The translations under genes and the position numbers were made by a program. The notes beneath the pieces were generated by a model. The model had not been told where the DNA came from and made no database searches. It saw nothing but the letters and a program-made list of their open reading frames with translations. Source: Vulcanimicrobiota bacterium (lineage in GTDB: Bacteria; Vulcanimicrobiota; Vulcanimicrobiia; Vulcanimicrobiales; Vulcanimicrobiaceae). Taken from it: a DNA stretch of 64,000 bases. The stretch spans positions 1 through 64,000 of the forward strand of contig PLWS01000005.1 in assembly GCA_003151115.1 (NCBI GenBank), read 5' to 3'. Shown one piece after another: positions 41,784 through 49,523 of this stretch (position 1 is its first letter; each line of letters opens with the position of its first letter).

Positions 41784-42101
41784 TTAGGGCAAGTCGATCT
41801 TGGTGATCTGAATCTCCGCAAAAGGCTGGCGGTGGCCGTTGAGCGTGCGGACGCGCTTCTTGGACTTGTATCTGAAGACCAAAATCTTGCGGTCTTTGTC
41901 CTGACGAAGCACCTTGCCGGTGACCGAAGCGCCCTTCACCAGTGGCGACCCAAGCGTGACTTTTTCCCCGCCCTTGCTCGCCAGGATAACCTGGTCGAAC
42001 GTCACGTTTTTGCCGACTTCGCTCTCGAGCAGATCGCAGCGGATGACGTCGCCCTCGGCGACCTTATACTGCTTGCCGCCGGTCTCGATAATCGCGTACA
42101 T
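41784..42101 (-). CDS. rplU: Ribosomal protein bL21
   Basis: The 105-aa protein carries the bL21 motifs: YAIIETGGKQYKVAEGDVIR, TFDQVILASKGGEKVTLGSP, and DRKILVFRYKSKKRVRTLNG HRQP toward the end. It is a component of the 50S subunit. The gene is followed 8 bp later by prp, as usual. The promoter ends 9 nt before the ATG and no Shine-Dalgarno is seen, so a leaderless mRNA is likely. Confidence 0.96.
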   Translation of the reverse strand: MYAIIETGGKQYKVAEGDVIRCDLLESEVGKNVTFDQVILASKGGEKVTLGSPLVKGASVTGKVLRQDKDRKILVFRYKSKKRVRTLNGHRQPFAEIQITKIDLP

Positions 42102-42110
42102 AACTTTGGA

Positions 42111-42139
42111 ACATTAGCATCCGCTCAGGGCCCTGTCAA
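42111..42139 (-). promoter_or_regulatory. Leaderless-type promoter of rplU
   Basis: TTGACA (42134-42139, minus strand), a 17-bp spacer and TAATGT (42111-42116) are followed 9 nt later by the rplU ATG. The match to consensus is strong. The start of transcription should lie at or within three bases of the ATG. Confidence 0.7.
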
Positions 42140-42168
42140 CGCGCGTGGCCGATTCCGGCGCCTTCGGC

Positions 42169-42197
42169 TTGACGGCACCATTGGTTCGTGCTACATT
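42169..42197 (+). promoter_or_regulatory. Promoter of the 42243 membrane-protein operon
   Basis: TTGACG (42169-42174), 17 bp and TACATT (42192-42197). The start codon lies 46 bp beyond the -10 and is preceded by TTGGAGATG, so this transcript has a leader and a ribosome-binding site, unlike rplU opposite. Confidence 0.65.
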
Positions 42198-42242
42198 TTG
42201 CAGAGAAGTCTATAAAATAGATTAATCTGAATTGGAGATGTT

Positions 42243-42821
42243 ATGGAGACCATGCAACCCGCCGAGGCGCGCGATCACATCGAGATGGTCGACCGGATCC
42301 TTTCTCGGAGCGAACGCTCGCTACACGTCGGCGGCGAGTTCTTTCTGGTCTGGGGAATGTTTTCGGCAACGGTAACTTTGACGGCCCAACTCGTTGTCGG
42401 CCGCGCAATCCCGACCAGCTCACTTTGGCTGTTGCCCGTGCTGTTAGCCGGCGCCATCGCGTTTAGCGTGATTCGCGGCAAGCAGCTCGGGAAGCGAAAG
42501 GACGGGCTCTCGCTCATCCAGCGAGAATTTTTCGCGGTCCTGTGGATTTCGATGGGTGCCGCGATGTTCACCGATGTCGTGGCCTATCAAATTTTCACGA
42601 CATGGGCGAGCTCTGCGATCTGGACGGTCGCTGCCGCGGTCGTTTTGTTTTTCATCGCTTCGCACGGAAATCGCCGCGCGCTTGTGTGCGGAATCATCGT
42701 GCTCGTCTCACTGGCCGCAGCCAATTTCATGCCGCACTATGCGGGCTACGTGCTTTCGGCCGGTATGCTGCTGGGTTATGCGGGATTTGGGTTGATCAGC
42801 ATAATCGCGCGCGACTGCTGA
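42243..42821 (+). CDS. Membrane protein, 192 aa, six helices
   Basis: The protein has a soluble N-terminal stretch (AEARDHIEMVDRILSRSERS) and about six membrane segments, such as GMFSATVTLTAQLVVGRAI, SLWLLPVLLAGAIAFSVI and AIWTVAAAVVLFFIASHG. No family is recognised. It is followed two bases later by a wHTH gene, a pairing common for putative sensor-regulator or permease-regulator units in which a small wHTH controls a membrane partner. A GGAG site precedes the ATG. Confidence 0.75.
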   Translation: METMQPAEARDHIEMVDRILSRSERSLHVGGEFFLVWGMFSATVTLTAQLVVGRAIPTSSLWLLPVLLAGAIAFSVIRGKQLGKRKDGLSLIQREFFAVLWISMGAAMFTDVVAYQIFTTWASSAIWTVAAAVVLFFIASHGNRRALVCGIIVLVSLAAANFMPHYAGYVLSAGMLLGYAGFGLISIIARDC

Positions 42822-42822
42822 C

Positions 42823-43107
42823 GTGGACGAACTCTTACTCTCCAAGATCCGTCTGGGCGTGATCGCGGAACTGCTCAACGTCGATTGGGCCGCCTTCAGC
42901 GACCTGCAGCAAGCGACGCAAACCACCAACGGCAATTTGGGCGCGCACTTGGGGAAACTTGTCGAATCCGGTTACGTCGCCGAAGAGAAAACTTTCGTCA
43001 ACCGCAGGCCGCAGACGCGCTACCGATTGAGCAAGATGGGCCGCTCCGCATTCGTTCAGCACGTTCGCCAGATGCAGCGCTTGCTCGAAAAAGAAGGCGC
43101 GTCGTAA
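42823..43107 (+). CDS. Winged-helix transcriptional regulator (MarR/ArsR-like)
   Basis: The 94-aa protein matches the small wHTH family of ArsR/PadR-like regulators: LLSKIRLGVIAELLNVDWAA, FSDLQQATQTTNGNLGAHLG as the recognition part, and KLVESGYVAEEKTFVNRRPQ with the wing TRYRLSKMGRSAF. It probably regulates the operon it lies in, with the membrane proteins on either side. GTG start at 42823, one base after the previous stop, and the stop overlaps the next ATG by one base (TAATG). Confidence 0.85.
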   Translation: MDELLLSKIRLGVIAELLNVDWAAFSDLQQATQTTNGNLGAHLGKLVESGYVAEEKTFVNRRPQTRYRLSKMGRSAFVQHVRQMQRLLEKEGAS

Positions 43108-43784
43108 TGTCGCCCTGGTGGTATCGCGGACGCACGCTCGTTTTCGCGGCAATCTATTTTGCCGGATTTTTCCTGGGCGGCGCAATTTCGTTCGCGACGA
43201 CCGGGAAGTACGTTGCACTCGCCACAGGTTCGTTTACTCTGGCGGCTTTTGCCGCGGCGTGTGTTGCGCTTTGCCTCGTGTTGCGTGTATGGGGCTCCAG
43301 TTACTTGCATGCCGGCATTGTTTGGAGCGCCGACGCCCGCAGCGATGAGTTTTTTGTCGCCGGTCCGTTCCGGTTCGTTCGCAACCCGCTTTACCTCGGT
43401 ACCATTTTCCTCGCGATCGGCGTGGGTCTTATGGCGCCGCCCGTGGGCTGCGCGTTCATTATCGCCGCGAACCTTGTTTTCATCGTTATGCTCGCGCGCC
43501 ACGAGGAGGCGATCTTGTCGGCCGCCTACGGTGCGCGCTTTCGGGACTACGCCGCTCAAGTGCCGGCGTTTTTGCCGCGCCTGATTCCGGTCGCGGCGCA
43601 GGGCGACGCACACCCTTCGCTGGTCGACGGTCTGCTCTCGGAAGTTTTCGTCGCAGCGCTTCTGGCGGGAATCGTTCTCGCATTTATCGACCGGCGGCAC
43701 GGAGAGATCGGTTTTTTCGTCCTCTACGCCGCCGGCATTATCGCGCAGCGCCTCATCGCCCGCGCGCAACAACCAGCTACTTAA
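43107..43784 (+). CDS. Isoprenylcysteine carboxyl methyltransferase (ICMT)-like membrane protein
   Basis: The ATG at 43107 overlaps the regulator stop by one base and gives 225 aa. Several membrane helices precede the ICMT/PEMT-type motif (GPFRFVRNPLYLGTIFLAI), followed by RHEEAILSAAYGARFRDYAA, which includes the conserved RHE. Bacterial members methylate small lipids or other carboxyl groups with SAM; the substrate is unknown. It forms an operon with the membrane protein and the wHTH regulator. The upstream extension to 42885 is inside the regulator and rejected. Confidence 0.82.
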   Translation: MSPWWYRGRTLVFAAIYFAGFFLGGAISFATTGKYVALATGSFTLAAFAAACVALCLVLRVWGSSYLHAGIVWSADARSDEFFVAGPFRFVRNPLYLGTIFLAIGVGLMAPPVGCAFIIAANLVFIVMLARHEEAILSAAYGARFRDYAAQVPAFLPRLIPVAAQGDAHPSLVDGLLSEVFVAALLAGIVLAFIDRRHGEIGFFVLYAAGIIAQRLIARAQQPAT

Positions 43785-43799
43785 GAAAGAGAGTTTACT

Positions 43800-44756
43800 T
43801 TGTTTGCATCAGTGGTCTTAGCGGCCGCAACAGTATTATCTCCGGCGATGCCGGCGAACTGCACGAAGCCGGCGACGTTCACTGGAACGATCTGCGCGCC
43901 GGCCACATCCGGTAAACATCCGGCGATCGTTTTGCTCGGCGGCTCGGAAGGCGGCGACTCGATGGCGCAAGTCGCGCCGCAATTCGCAGCGCAAGGGTAT
44001 GTGGCCGCATCGGTTGCGTATTTCGGTTTGCCGGGGCTGCCGAGAATATTAGAACTCGTTCCCGTCGAAACCGTCGGCGGCGCGTTGGCCGAGCTCGCGA
44101 AAAGGCCCGACGTCGATCCCAACCGCATCGCCATCTTCGGTATCTCCAAGGGCGGAGAGCTGGCATTACTGTCAGCCTCGATCTACCTGCAGGTTCGCGC
44201 GGTCGTCGCCGCCGTGCCGAGTCCGTTCGGGTGGCAGAGCATTCCCAACGGGCCGGTGAGCGCGCCGCGATCGTCCTGGACTGCCGGCGGTAAGCCTGTT
44301 CCCTTTGTGCCGTACGCTGCGGCGATGGGACAATCGATCGCGCAAAGCTACATGCAGCAGAAGCCTCTGGACCTGCGACCGGGCTACGCTGCCTCCATGG
44401 CCGACAAGAGCGCGGTAACTGCCGCGATGTTTCATTTAGAGAATATTCGCGGGCCGGTTTTGTGCTTAGCGGCGCAAGACGATCAGATCTGGGATTCGCC
44501 CGCACAATGTGCGATTGCGATGGATTACTTGCAGGCAAATCACCATGCATACGCCGATGCTTCCACTATCTATCCGGGAGCAGGCCATGTCTTTTTGTTC
44601 GCAACGGCGCAGCAGCCGCTGATTCACGCGGAACAGAACGGCACGCAGATTCTGCTTGGCGGATCGGCGCAGGCGAACGTGGCCGCGGGTGCGCAGGCGT
44701 GGCCGAAGATCTTTTTCTTCCTCACTGCTGCTCTGCAGGCGGGATCCTCGCGCTAA
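43800..44756 (+). CDS. Secreted alpha/beta hydrolase (BAAT/acyl-thioester type)
   Basis: The TTG start gives 318 aa with a likely signal peptide (ASVVLAAATVLSPAMP). The catalytic triad is visible: nucleophile in IFGISKGGELAL, Asp in AAQDDQIWDS and His in PGAGHVFLFA. The lid region and the GGSEGGDS oxyanion loop resemble the BAAT_C family of acyl-thioester and bile-acid-type hydrolases. The substrate is not known. It lies 15 bp after the ICMT-like gene, so it may share that operon. The start is not certain because no strong ribosome-binding site is seen. Confidence 0.82.
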   Translation: MFASVVLAAATVLSPAMPANCTKPATFTGTICAPATSGKHPAIVLLGGSEGGDSMAQVAPQFAAQGYVAASVAYFGLPGLPRILELVPVETVGGALAELAKRPDVDPNRIAIFGISKGGELALLSASIYLQVRAVVAAVPSPFGWQSIPNGPVSAPRSSWTAGGKPVPFVPYAAAMGQSIAQSYMQQKPLDLRPGYAASMADKSAVTAAMFHLENIRGPVLCLAAQDDQIWDSPAQCAIAMDYLQANHHAYADASTIYPGAGHVFLFATAQQPLIHAEQNGTQILLGGSAQANVAAGAQAWPKIFFFLTAALQAGSSR

Positions 44757-44774
44757 GGCAAATAGCGAAGCGCG

Positions 44775-46253
44775 ATGCGCGCATCTCGAGTGGGAACGAT
44801 CGTATGGAGCACCGTCCTCGTTGTGACGGCGCTTCGCGCGATCTTTGACGCTACGCTGCCGATGACGGGCGACGAAGCGTACTACTGGGAATGGAGCCGC
44901 CGGCTCGCGGCCGGTTACGTCGATCATCCGCCCGCGGTTGCGTTTGCGATCGCGGCTTTTGCGTGGCTTGGCCAAACGCCGTTTGCGGTGCGGCTGCCGT
45001 TCGTACTCTGCGGCCTAGGGACCGCGATTTTCGCGGCCGGCGCGGCAAATGTCTTGACCGGAGATCGCCGCGCCGGATGGATCGCGGCGCTTGCAGTTAC
45101 GCTCGCGCCGATGACGATCGTCGCGTTCGGCATGGTCAGCCCGGACGGTCCGTTCGCGCTGTTCTGGGCGCTCAGTCTCTATTGCGCAGCGCGTGCCTTC
45201 CGCAGCGGATCGTGGACGTGGTACGTGTTGCTGGGAATAGCGCTCGGCCTTGCGCTGCTCTCGCGCTTCTTTGCGGTCGCACTGGTGTTGGGCATCATCG
45301 CGGCGGTTTGCAGCAAGCCTTACCGGAGCATGCTCCCGCGCGTAGCGCTTTCTTTGCTGGTCGCCTGCGGCGTGTGGTCGCCGTTTCTGCTTTGGAACGC
45401 ATCGCACCATTGGATTTCGTTTACGTTTGCGCTCGTGCAGCGGCACGAACCGCAATACTCGTTCGGCCGGCCGTTTCTCATTTACGTTTTGGGCGCGATC
45501 GGATTCTCGCCCGGGCTTTGGATAGCGGCGACGCTGGTTGCGCTAAAGCCGAAAGAACCATTGATCGCATGGACGGCGTTGCCGCTCTCCGTCGTGCTGC
45601 TGCTGCTCGCGCTGCGCGAATCGGTCGAAGTGTATTGGTTCATCGGGCCGTTCATATCGCTGGCGGTTGGCTTGGGCGCGACGTTTGCGCAGTGGGATAC
45701 GCAGCAGCAGCTGCGCCGCGGCTCGTGGATCTTCGCTCCGGCAGTGATACTCTGCGCGCTGGTTTTCTTTGCCGGAATCGCCCCCGGCGCGGTCTACGCG
45801 GGCGTTCGACACGCGGGTTTGCGTTTGAACAACGGCGGTCCGTTCGAAATGTTTACCTATCCGCCGCTCGCCAAGGACGTGCGCGCGCTGACGCGATCGC
45901 GCAATGCCGACGTTATGACCGACGGCTACGGGTTCTCGTCGCTGCTGGATTTTTACGGCGGTCTGCGGCCGATCCTGATCGGTTACGACGCGCAAGGCCA
46001 AGAAGCGCGCCACTGGTTCACCGACGGCGACCATCCGCAGCTGCTACTGTTCGTCGACAAAGTGCCGCTCGCGCGGCGCGCGGATTTTACCGAACAGATG
46101 CTGATCTCGTGCAAGCGCGTCACGCCGGGGCCCGTGTTAAGCTACCCGCTGGCGGGCAGCGACCGCAGCGTTCCGCCGCGACGCTATTTCACAACGTGGT
46201 GCAGCGTAACGCCCAACACGATCGCGACCCTGCGTTGGCCGGATAAACGCTAA
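44775..46253 (+). CDS. ArnT/PMT-like family 39 glycosyltransferase
   Basis: The 492-aa integral membrane protein has the GT-C layout: the DE motif in the first external loop (LPMTGDEAYYWEWSRRLAAG) followed by about 10 to 12 helices and a soluble C-terminal domain. Such enzymes move sugars from polyprenyl-phosphate carriers onto lipids or proteins in the periplasm. LPMTGDEAYYWEWS is the catalytic region of this group. The acceptor is unknown. It overlaps by 4 nt the end of the convergent penicillin-acylase gene. Confidence 0.88.
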   Translation: MRASRVGTIVWSTVLVVTALRAIFDATLPMTGDEAYYWEWSRRLAAGYVDHPPAVAFAIAAFAWLGQTPFAVRLPFVLCGLGTAIFAAGAANVLTGDRRAGWIAALAVTLAPMTIVAFGMVSPDGPFALFWALSLYCAARAFRSGSWTWYVLLGIALGLALLSRFFAVALVLGIIAAVCSKPYRSMLPRVALSLLVACGVWSPFLLWNASHHWISFTFALVQRHEPQYSFGRPFLIYVLGAIGFSPGLWIAATLVALKPKEPLIAWTALPLSVVLLLLALRESVEVYWFIGPFISLAVGLGATFAQWDTQQQLRRGSWIFAPAVILCALVFFAGIAPGAVYAGVRHAGLRLNNGGPFEMFTYPPLAKDVRALTRSRNADVMTDGYGFSSLLDFYGGLRPILIGYDAQGQEARHWFTDGDHPQLLLFVDKVPLARRADFTEQMLISCKRVTPGPVLSYPLAGSDRSVPPRRYFTTWCSVTPNTIATLRWPDKR

Positions 46254-48496
46254 GGCTGCAGCGTTAACGTAGCGCGCGCGGCCGCACGCACGGCCTTATC
46301 GCTAAACGGCAGCGGAACTAAGCGCTGCGCGATCCACGCCGGGCTTTGATCGGTGTAGTGTCCAGAGCCGGGTTGACCGGACTCGCCGCTTGGAACCGCC
46401 ATTCCGCCGGCATCCCAATTGCCCACATCCCACACCGCGCGGAAACTTTGCGACGCCGTCGCCGTTTGCACGTGAACGCCATAACGATCGCCGTCCCCCG
46501 GCAGCGTCGCGCCGTTCAAGAACGAAAACCCGAGCGAATTGAGTGGATGGTATACGGTGACTTTTCCGTATTCGCTCCACGGTGCAAGTAAACGCGTTCC
46601 GCCGGCTTCGACGGCTTGCCGGAATGATGTTACGAGGAGCGCGTCGAGGTTCGGCCCGTGGCGCAGTAATCGCATCAACAGCATGAAATCCGAACCGTCC
46701 GCGCTGGCCTGGTAATCTTCGTAACGGTCAGGCACGAGCGCGCGGGCCAGAGCGGCCACTGCGATTCGCCGCGTCTCCCAAGCGATCGCGGCGCCCCGCG
46801 AGTCCGGATCGAAGCGTCCGTTCCAATTCGTGAGCGACGCGACATAGGGTAAAAGCGCGCGGTCGTTCACCGGGCCTTTACGGCGCAGCGCGGCGAGCGT
46901 TGCGTGCGCCAGGTCGCGTTCAGGTGCGGAGAGCGTATCGGTTTGAAATGCCGCCATGTCCGTGATACTGAGGCGCTTTTCGGAACGGAGCAGCGCATTT
47001 ATGCGCGCGGCACGGTAAGGCGGCGCGAAGCTCGGGCTGAGCCTGAACGGATATCCCGCGCCGTACGTCCGGTTGTTTGCGGTAAATAGGATCGCGTCGC
47101 GCGATGGCGCCACGTGCGGCACGTTTTGGAATCCGATATAGGGGTAGTGCGGATCCGTGTCAGCGTGAACTTTTAATCCCCAGGACGGATCGTTTGGAAT
47201 CAGACCAGCAATGTGATACGCGGCCGCGCCGCTGCGATCGGCGATCACGAAGTTTTGCGGCGGTCCGGGATAGGTTTGCAACGCTGCCAGAGCTTCGTTG
47301 ATCGAACGCGCGCGATCCAACCCGGCAAAGGCAATGACGGGCGAGCGTGGCAGCGTTGCGGCGTTCCAGTCAACGGAGTACGCGGCTGCGCCGTTCGATT
47401 GCGCTACAAAGCCGTGCGCCGTCTGTTTATATCCTAATCGCGCATCGCGGCCGAAACGCACGTGGAAGACTTCCCATCGCGTTCGCGCGTTCTTGAGTGT
47501 CGTGCGGTAGACGACTTCGGTGACGACAGTGGCGTTGGTTGCGCCCCACGCAACATCGGCATTATGTCCCAGAATCACTCCGGGCGTTCCGGGCAGCGTT
47601 CCGCCCGCGACGTGAAAACGCGGCGAATGCAGATCGACCAAGTACCAGACGCCCGGAATTCCCAAGCGCAGGTGAGGATCGTTCGCGAGCAGCGCGCGGC
47701 CGGTTGCGGAACGGTTTGCGCCGACGGCCCACTCATTGCTGCCCACCGGCGCGCGTTCTTCTATTGAAGCGGCGCGCTGCAGAGCCTTGTTGATGCCGAA
47801 CAACTGCAACGGCGGCACCGGCGCCGGGCGCGGCGGCGCAATCGGCGCATCGTACGCGGGATCGCTGATCGTGTAGAGATCGATCATGCGTAACGGCGCC
47901 GCCAGATGCTTTGCTACGCCGTCGCGCCGAATCACGTCGTCCCACGTATCGATCAGATCGAGAACCGTGGCCATTCCCGCAGCGAGCGAATCCTGCGGCT
48001 TCCACGGTTCGGGACGGTAAAGCAGGAGACGGAACTCGACGGGGAGCGGCTGTTGCTGCATCGCGGCGTTGACGCCATGAGAAAAGGACTGCAGCATCGC
48101 GCGATCTTTCGGCCCAAGCGCGAGCCATTGGCGCGCCACGATGCCCCGAATGTCGACGATGCGCGCGTTTTGATCGGCATGCAAAGCCGGCGAACCGACG
48201 ACTTCGGCGAGCCGCCCGTACACGAAGCGCCGGATGAAGTCCATTTGAAAGAGCCGGTCCGAGCCTTCAGCAAAACCTTGCGCGAAAAAGAGATCGTCGT
48301 CGTTTTGCGCGCGTATGTGCGGAATGCCCCGACCGTCGCGAACGATCTGCACGGGTGCGCTAAGACCCGCGACGCGCAGCGATCCGGACGTTTGTGCTGC
48401 AACGCGCATGCCGGCGAACGCGTTTATGGCATAAGCGCCGATCGCGGCCAAGAGAATCGCGACGGCCAGAGCAAGGAAGCGAAGAATCAAGCGCAC
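46250..48496 (-). CDS. Penicillin acylase-family (Ntn) amidohydrolase
   Basis: The GTG at 48496 gives 748 aa beginning with a membrane/signal helix (LILRFLALAVAILLAAIGAY). The family proenzyme splits autocatalytically to expose an N-terminal Ser: here in APVGSNEWAVGANRSA. Other conserved parts are GIPHIRAQNDDDLFFAQGFA at the start of the alpha chain and NDPHLRLGIPGVWY. Substrates range from penicillins to acyl-homoserine lactones; which one is unknown. The gene is 10 bp downstream of a Rieske gene on the same strand. An earlier start at 48550 would overlap that gene and is less likely. Confidence 0.92.
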   Translation of the reverse strand: MRLILRFLALAVAILLAAIGAYAINAFAGMRVAAQTSGSLRVAGLSAPVQIVRDGRGIPHIRAQNDDDLFFAQGFAEGSDRLFQMDFIRRFVYGRLAEVVGSPALHADQNARIVDIRGIVARQWLALGPKDRAMLQSFSHGVNAAMQQQPLPVEFRLLLYRPEPWKPQDSLAAGMATVLDLIDTWDDVIRRDGVAKHLAAPLRMIDLYTISDPAYDAPIAPPRPAPVPPLQLFGINKALQRAASIEERAPVGSNEWAVGANRSATGRALLANDPHLRLGIPGVWYLVDLHSPRFHVAGGTLPGTPGVILGHNADVAWGATNATVVTEVVYRTTLKNARTRWEVFHVRFGRDARLGYKQTAHGFVAQSNGAAAYSVDWNAATLPRSPVIAFAGLDRARSINEALAALQTYPGPPQNFVIADRSGAAAYHIAGLIPNDPSWGLKVHADTDPHYPYIGFQNVPHVAPSRDAILFTANNRTYGAGYPFRLSPSFAPPYRAARINALLRSEKRLSITDMAAFQTDTLSAPERDLAHATLAALRRKGPVNDRALLPYVASLTNWNGRFDPDSRGAAIAWETRRIAVAALARALVPDRYEDYQASADGSDFMLLMRLLRHGPNLDALLVTSFRQAVEAGGTRLLAPWSEYGKVTVYHPLNSLGFSFLNGATLPGDGDRYGVHVQTATASQSFRAVWDVGNWDAGGMAVPSGESGQPGSGHYTDQSPAWIAQRLVPLPFSDKAVRAAARATLTLQP

Positions 48497-48506
48497 GCGT
48501 CCGCGC

Positions 48507-48812
48507 CTAGACGGTGACGTAGATGTCGTCACCGTCGACGCGCACCGCATATTTGGGCAGCGGCATGACGGCCGGAAGCGTTAGCGCTTCGCCGGTCCGC
48601 ACATCAAATGTCGCGCCGTGACGCGGGCATTCGATGCGGGCACCGTCGAGTTGGCCTTGATCCAGCGCGCCGCCGTCGTGCGTGCAAATGTCTTCGACGG
48701 CATAGATCTCGCCGCCGACGTTACAGATCAACACTTCGGTGCCGTCGACGACGACCCGATGCGCCTCTCCCTCACCAATTGCGCTTTTCTTCGCGACCAG
48801 TTGTTCGGCCAT
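48507..48812 (-). CDS. Rieske [2Fe-2S] ferredoxin-like protein
   Basis: The 101-aa protein has the Rieske cluster ligands Cys-x-His in EDICTHDGGAL and Cys-x2-His in IECPRHGATFDV, and is short like the Rieske ferredoxins of dioxygenases and the small NirD-like proteins. It transfers electrons to an oxygenase or reductase; none lies beside it. It precedes the penicillin acylase gene and follows the VOC gene by 11 bp on the same strand. Length is normal. Confidence 0.93.
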   Translation of the reverse strand: MAEQLVAKKSAIGEGEAHRVVVDGTEVLICNVGGEIYAVEDICTHDGGALDQGQLDGARIECPRHGATFDVRTGEALTLPAVMPLPKYAVRVDGDDIYVTV

Positions 48813-48823
48813 CGCGCGGGCGT

Positions 48824-49186
48824 TTAGTCGCGGCCGCCTTTTCTGAAGTGGATGATGAACGTGTTGCCCTCTGAATCTTCCGCAAACGCCATCTTGCAGA
48901 CGGGCGTGTCTGCGGTTTCAGCCTCTATTTTCACGCCCGCTTTCCGGTAGCGATCGACCGCCGCTTCGAAGTTGTCGACGGCAAACATTACGCCGTTTCC
49001 CTGCGTCCACGGCCCGTCGCTCATCTTCCAAATGCTGAACGTGGTGTTGTCCGGCATGACGAACTCGGCACCCTGACCGCCGAATTCGCTCGTCAGCGGC
49101 AAGCCCATGACGTCACGATAGAATTTCGTAGCGCGGTCGACGTCTTTGACCAAGTACGCCGTGGTGTCTATTCCTAGAATCGGCAT
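48824..49186 (-). CDS. VOC/glyoxalase-family protein
   Basis: The ATG at 49186 gives 120 aa: MPILGIDTTAYLVKDVDRAT, KFYRDVMGLPLTSEFGGQGA and VDRYRKAGVKIEAETADTPV, ending KMAFAEDSEGNTFIIHFRKG. That is the paired beta-alpha-beta-beta-beta layout of vicinal oxygen chelate enzymes. Metal ligands would be Glu/His-type residues in these strands; only part of the canonical set is clear, so the reaction is unknown. It begins a short minus-strand group with the Rieske and acylase genes. A GAGGAG site lies upstream of the ATG. Confidence 0.88.
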   Translation of the reverse strand: MPILGIDTTAYLVKDVDRATKFYRDVMGLPLTSEFGGQGAEFVMPDNTTFSIWKMSDGPWTQGNGVMFAVDNFEAAVDRYRKAGVKIEAETADTPVCKMAFAEDSEGNTFIIHFRKGGRD

Positions 49187-49260
49187 GATTTGAATGCTCC
49201 TCGTTAGTGCGAACTGTGCCGTTCGTCCCCGGCATTGGCGCGTCCTTATCGGCCGCACGG

Positions 49261-49297
49261 ACGAAATGAAACGGGGCCGCCCTTTCGAGCGGCCCCG
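49261..49297 (-). terminator. Rho-independent terminator between tRNA-like element and VOC gene
   Basis: On the minus strand CGGGGCCGC (49297-49289) pairs with GCGGCCCCG (49280-49272) across an 8-nt loop, followed by TTTCATTTCGT. The stem is 9 GC-rich pairs. It would end transcripts that come through the tRNA-like element, about 75 bp before the VOC start codon. Confidence 0.75.
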
Positions 49298-49369
49298 GTG
49301 ACACAAGGCCCGATACCCAACCCCAATGTATCACTTTCGATCGAGGTCGGCAACGCCGATCTGGTCGAG

Positions 49370-49441
49370 TGGAGCGTACCAGGATCGAACTGGTAGCGCG
49401 TAGGGTTATCGGGCCTCGCATCGACACCATCGAAACGCCCC
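49370..49441 (-). ncRNA. tRNA-like element with G3:U70 acceptor and degenerate D/anticodon arms
   Basis: Minus-strand RNA begins GGGGCGT and ends ACGCTCC plus A, forming a perfect 7-bp acceptor with a G3:U70 pair. The T arm is canonical (ACCAG-TTCGATC-CTGGT). The 40 nt between do not form a normal cloverleaf: only a 3-bp D-like stem (CGA/TCG) and a weak hairpin (AGG/CCT with loop CCCGATAAC, possible GAT but C instead of U33). G3:U70, the GGGGC start and GGTGTCGATG recall the tRNA-like domain of tmRNA, but no tag or pseudoknots exist. It may be a decayed tRNA, a tmRNA-related remnant or a tRNA-mimic. CCA is not encoded. Confidence 0.4.
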
Positions 49442-49466
49442 ACCGGCATCCAATCACGACAAAGGC

Positions 49467-49503
49467 GGCAAAAAGAAAGAGCCTCGATTGTTCGAGGCTC
49501 TTT
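49467..49503 (-). terminator. Rho-independent terminator of sufB
   Basis: A 12-bp perfect stem AAAGAGCCTCGA/TCGAGGCTCTTT (49492-49503 with 49476-49487) closes a 4-nt loop and is followed on the minus strand by CTTTTTGCC. It lies 20 bp after the sufB stop codon and separates it from the tRNA-like element. Confidence 0.85.
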
Positions 49504-49523
49504 CGAATTGTTTCGATGTGCGC

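Larger units (their letters stand above)
49187..49523. other. 337-bp region between the VOC gene and sufB, no protein gene
   Basis: It contains the sufB terminator, a tRNA-like element and a second terminator, all on the minus strand, and a long-range inverted repeat (49306-49318 with 49403-49416, 13 bp with one bulge). No supported protein gene lies here. Confidence 0.6.

Noticed and set aside
44891-46246. 451-codon frame inside the family 39 glycosyltransferase
   Set aside because: Shadow of the GT-C protein; extremely Arg/Ala-rich.
49261-49441. Complete or circularly permuted tmRNA
   Set aside because: No tag reading frame or pseudoknot region lies within reach and the acceptor halves are only 58 nt apart; only the tRNA-like ends match.
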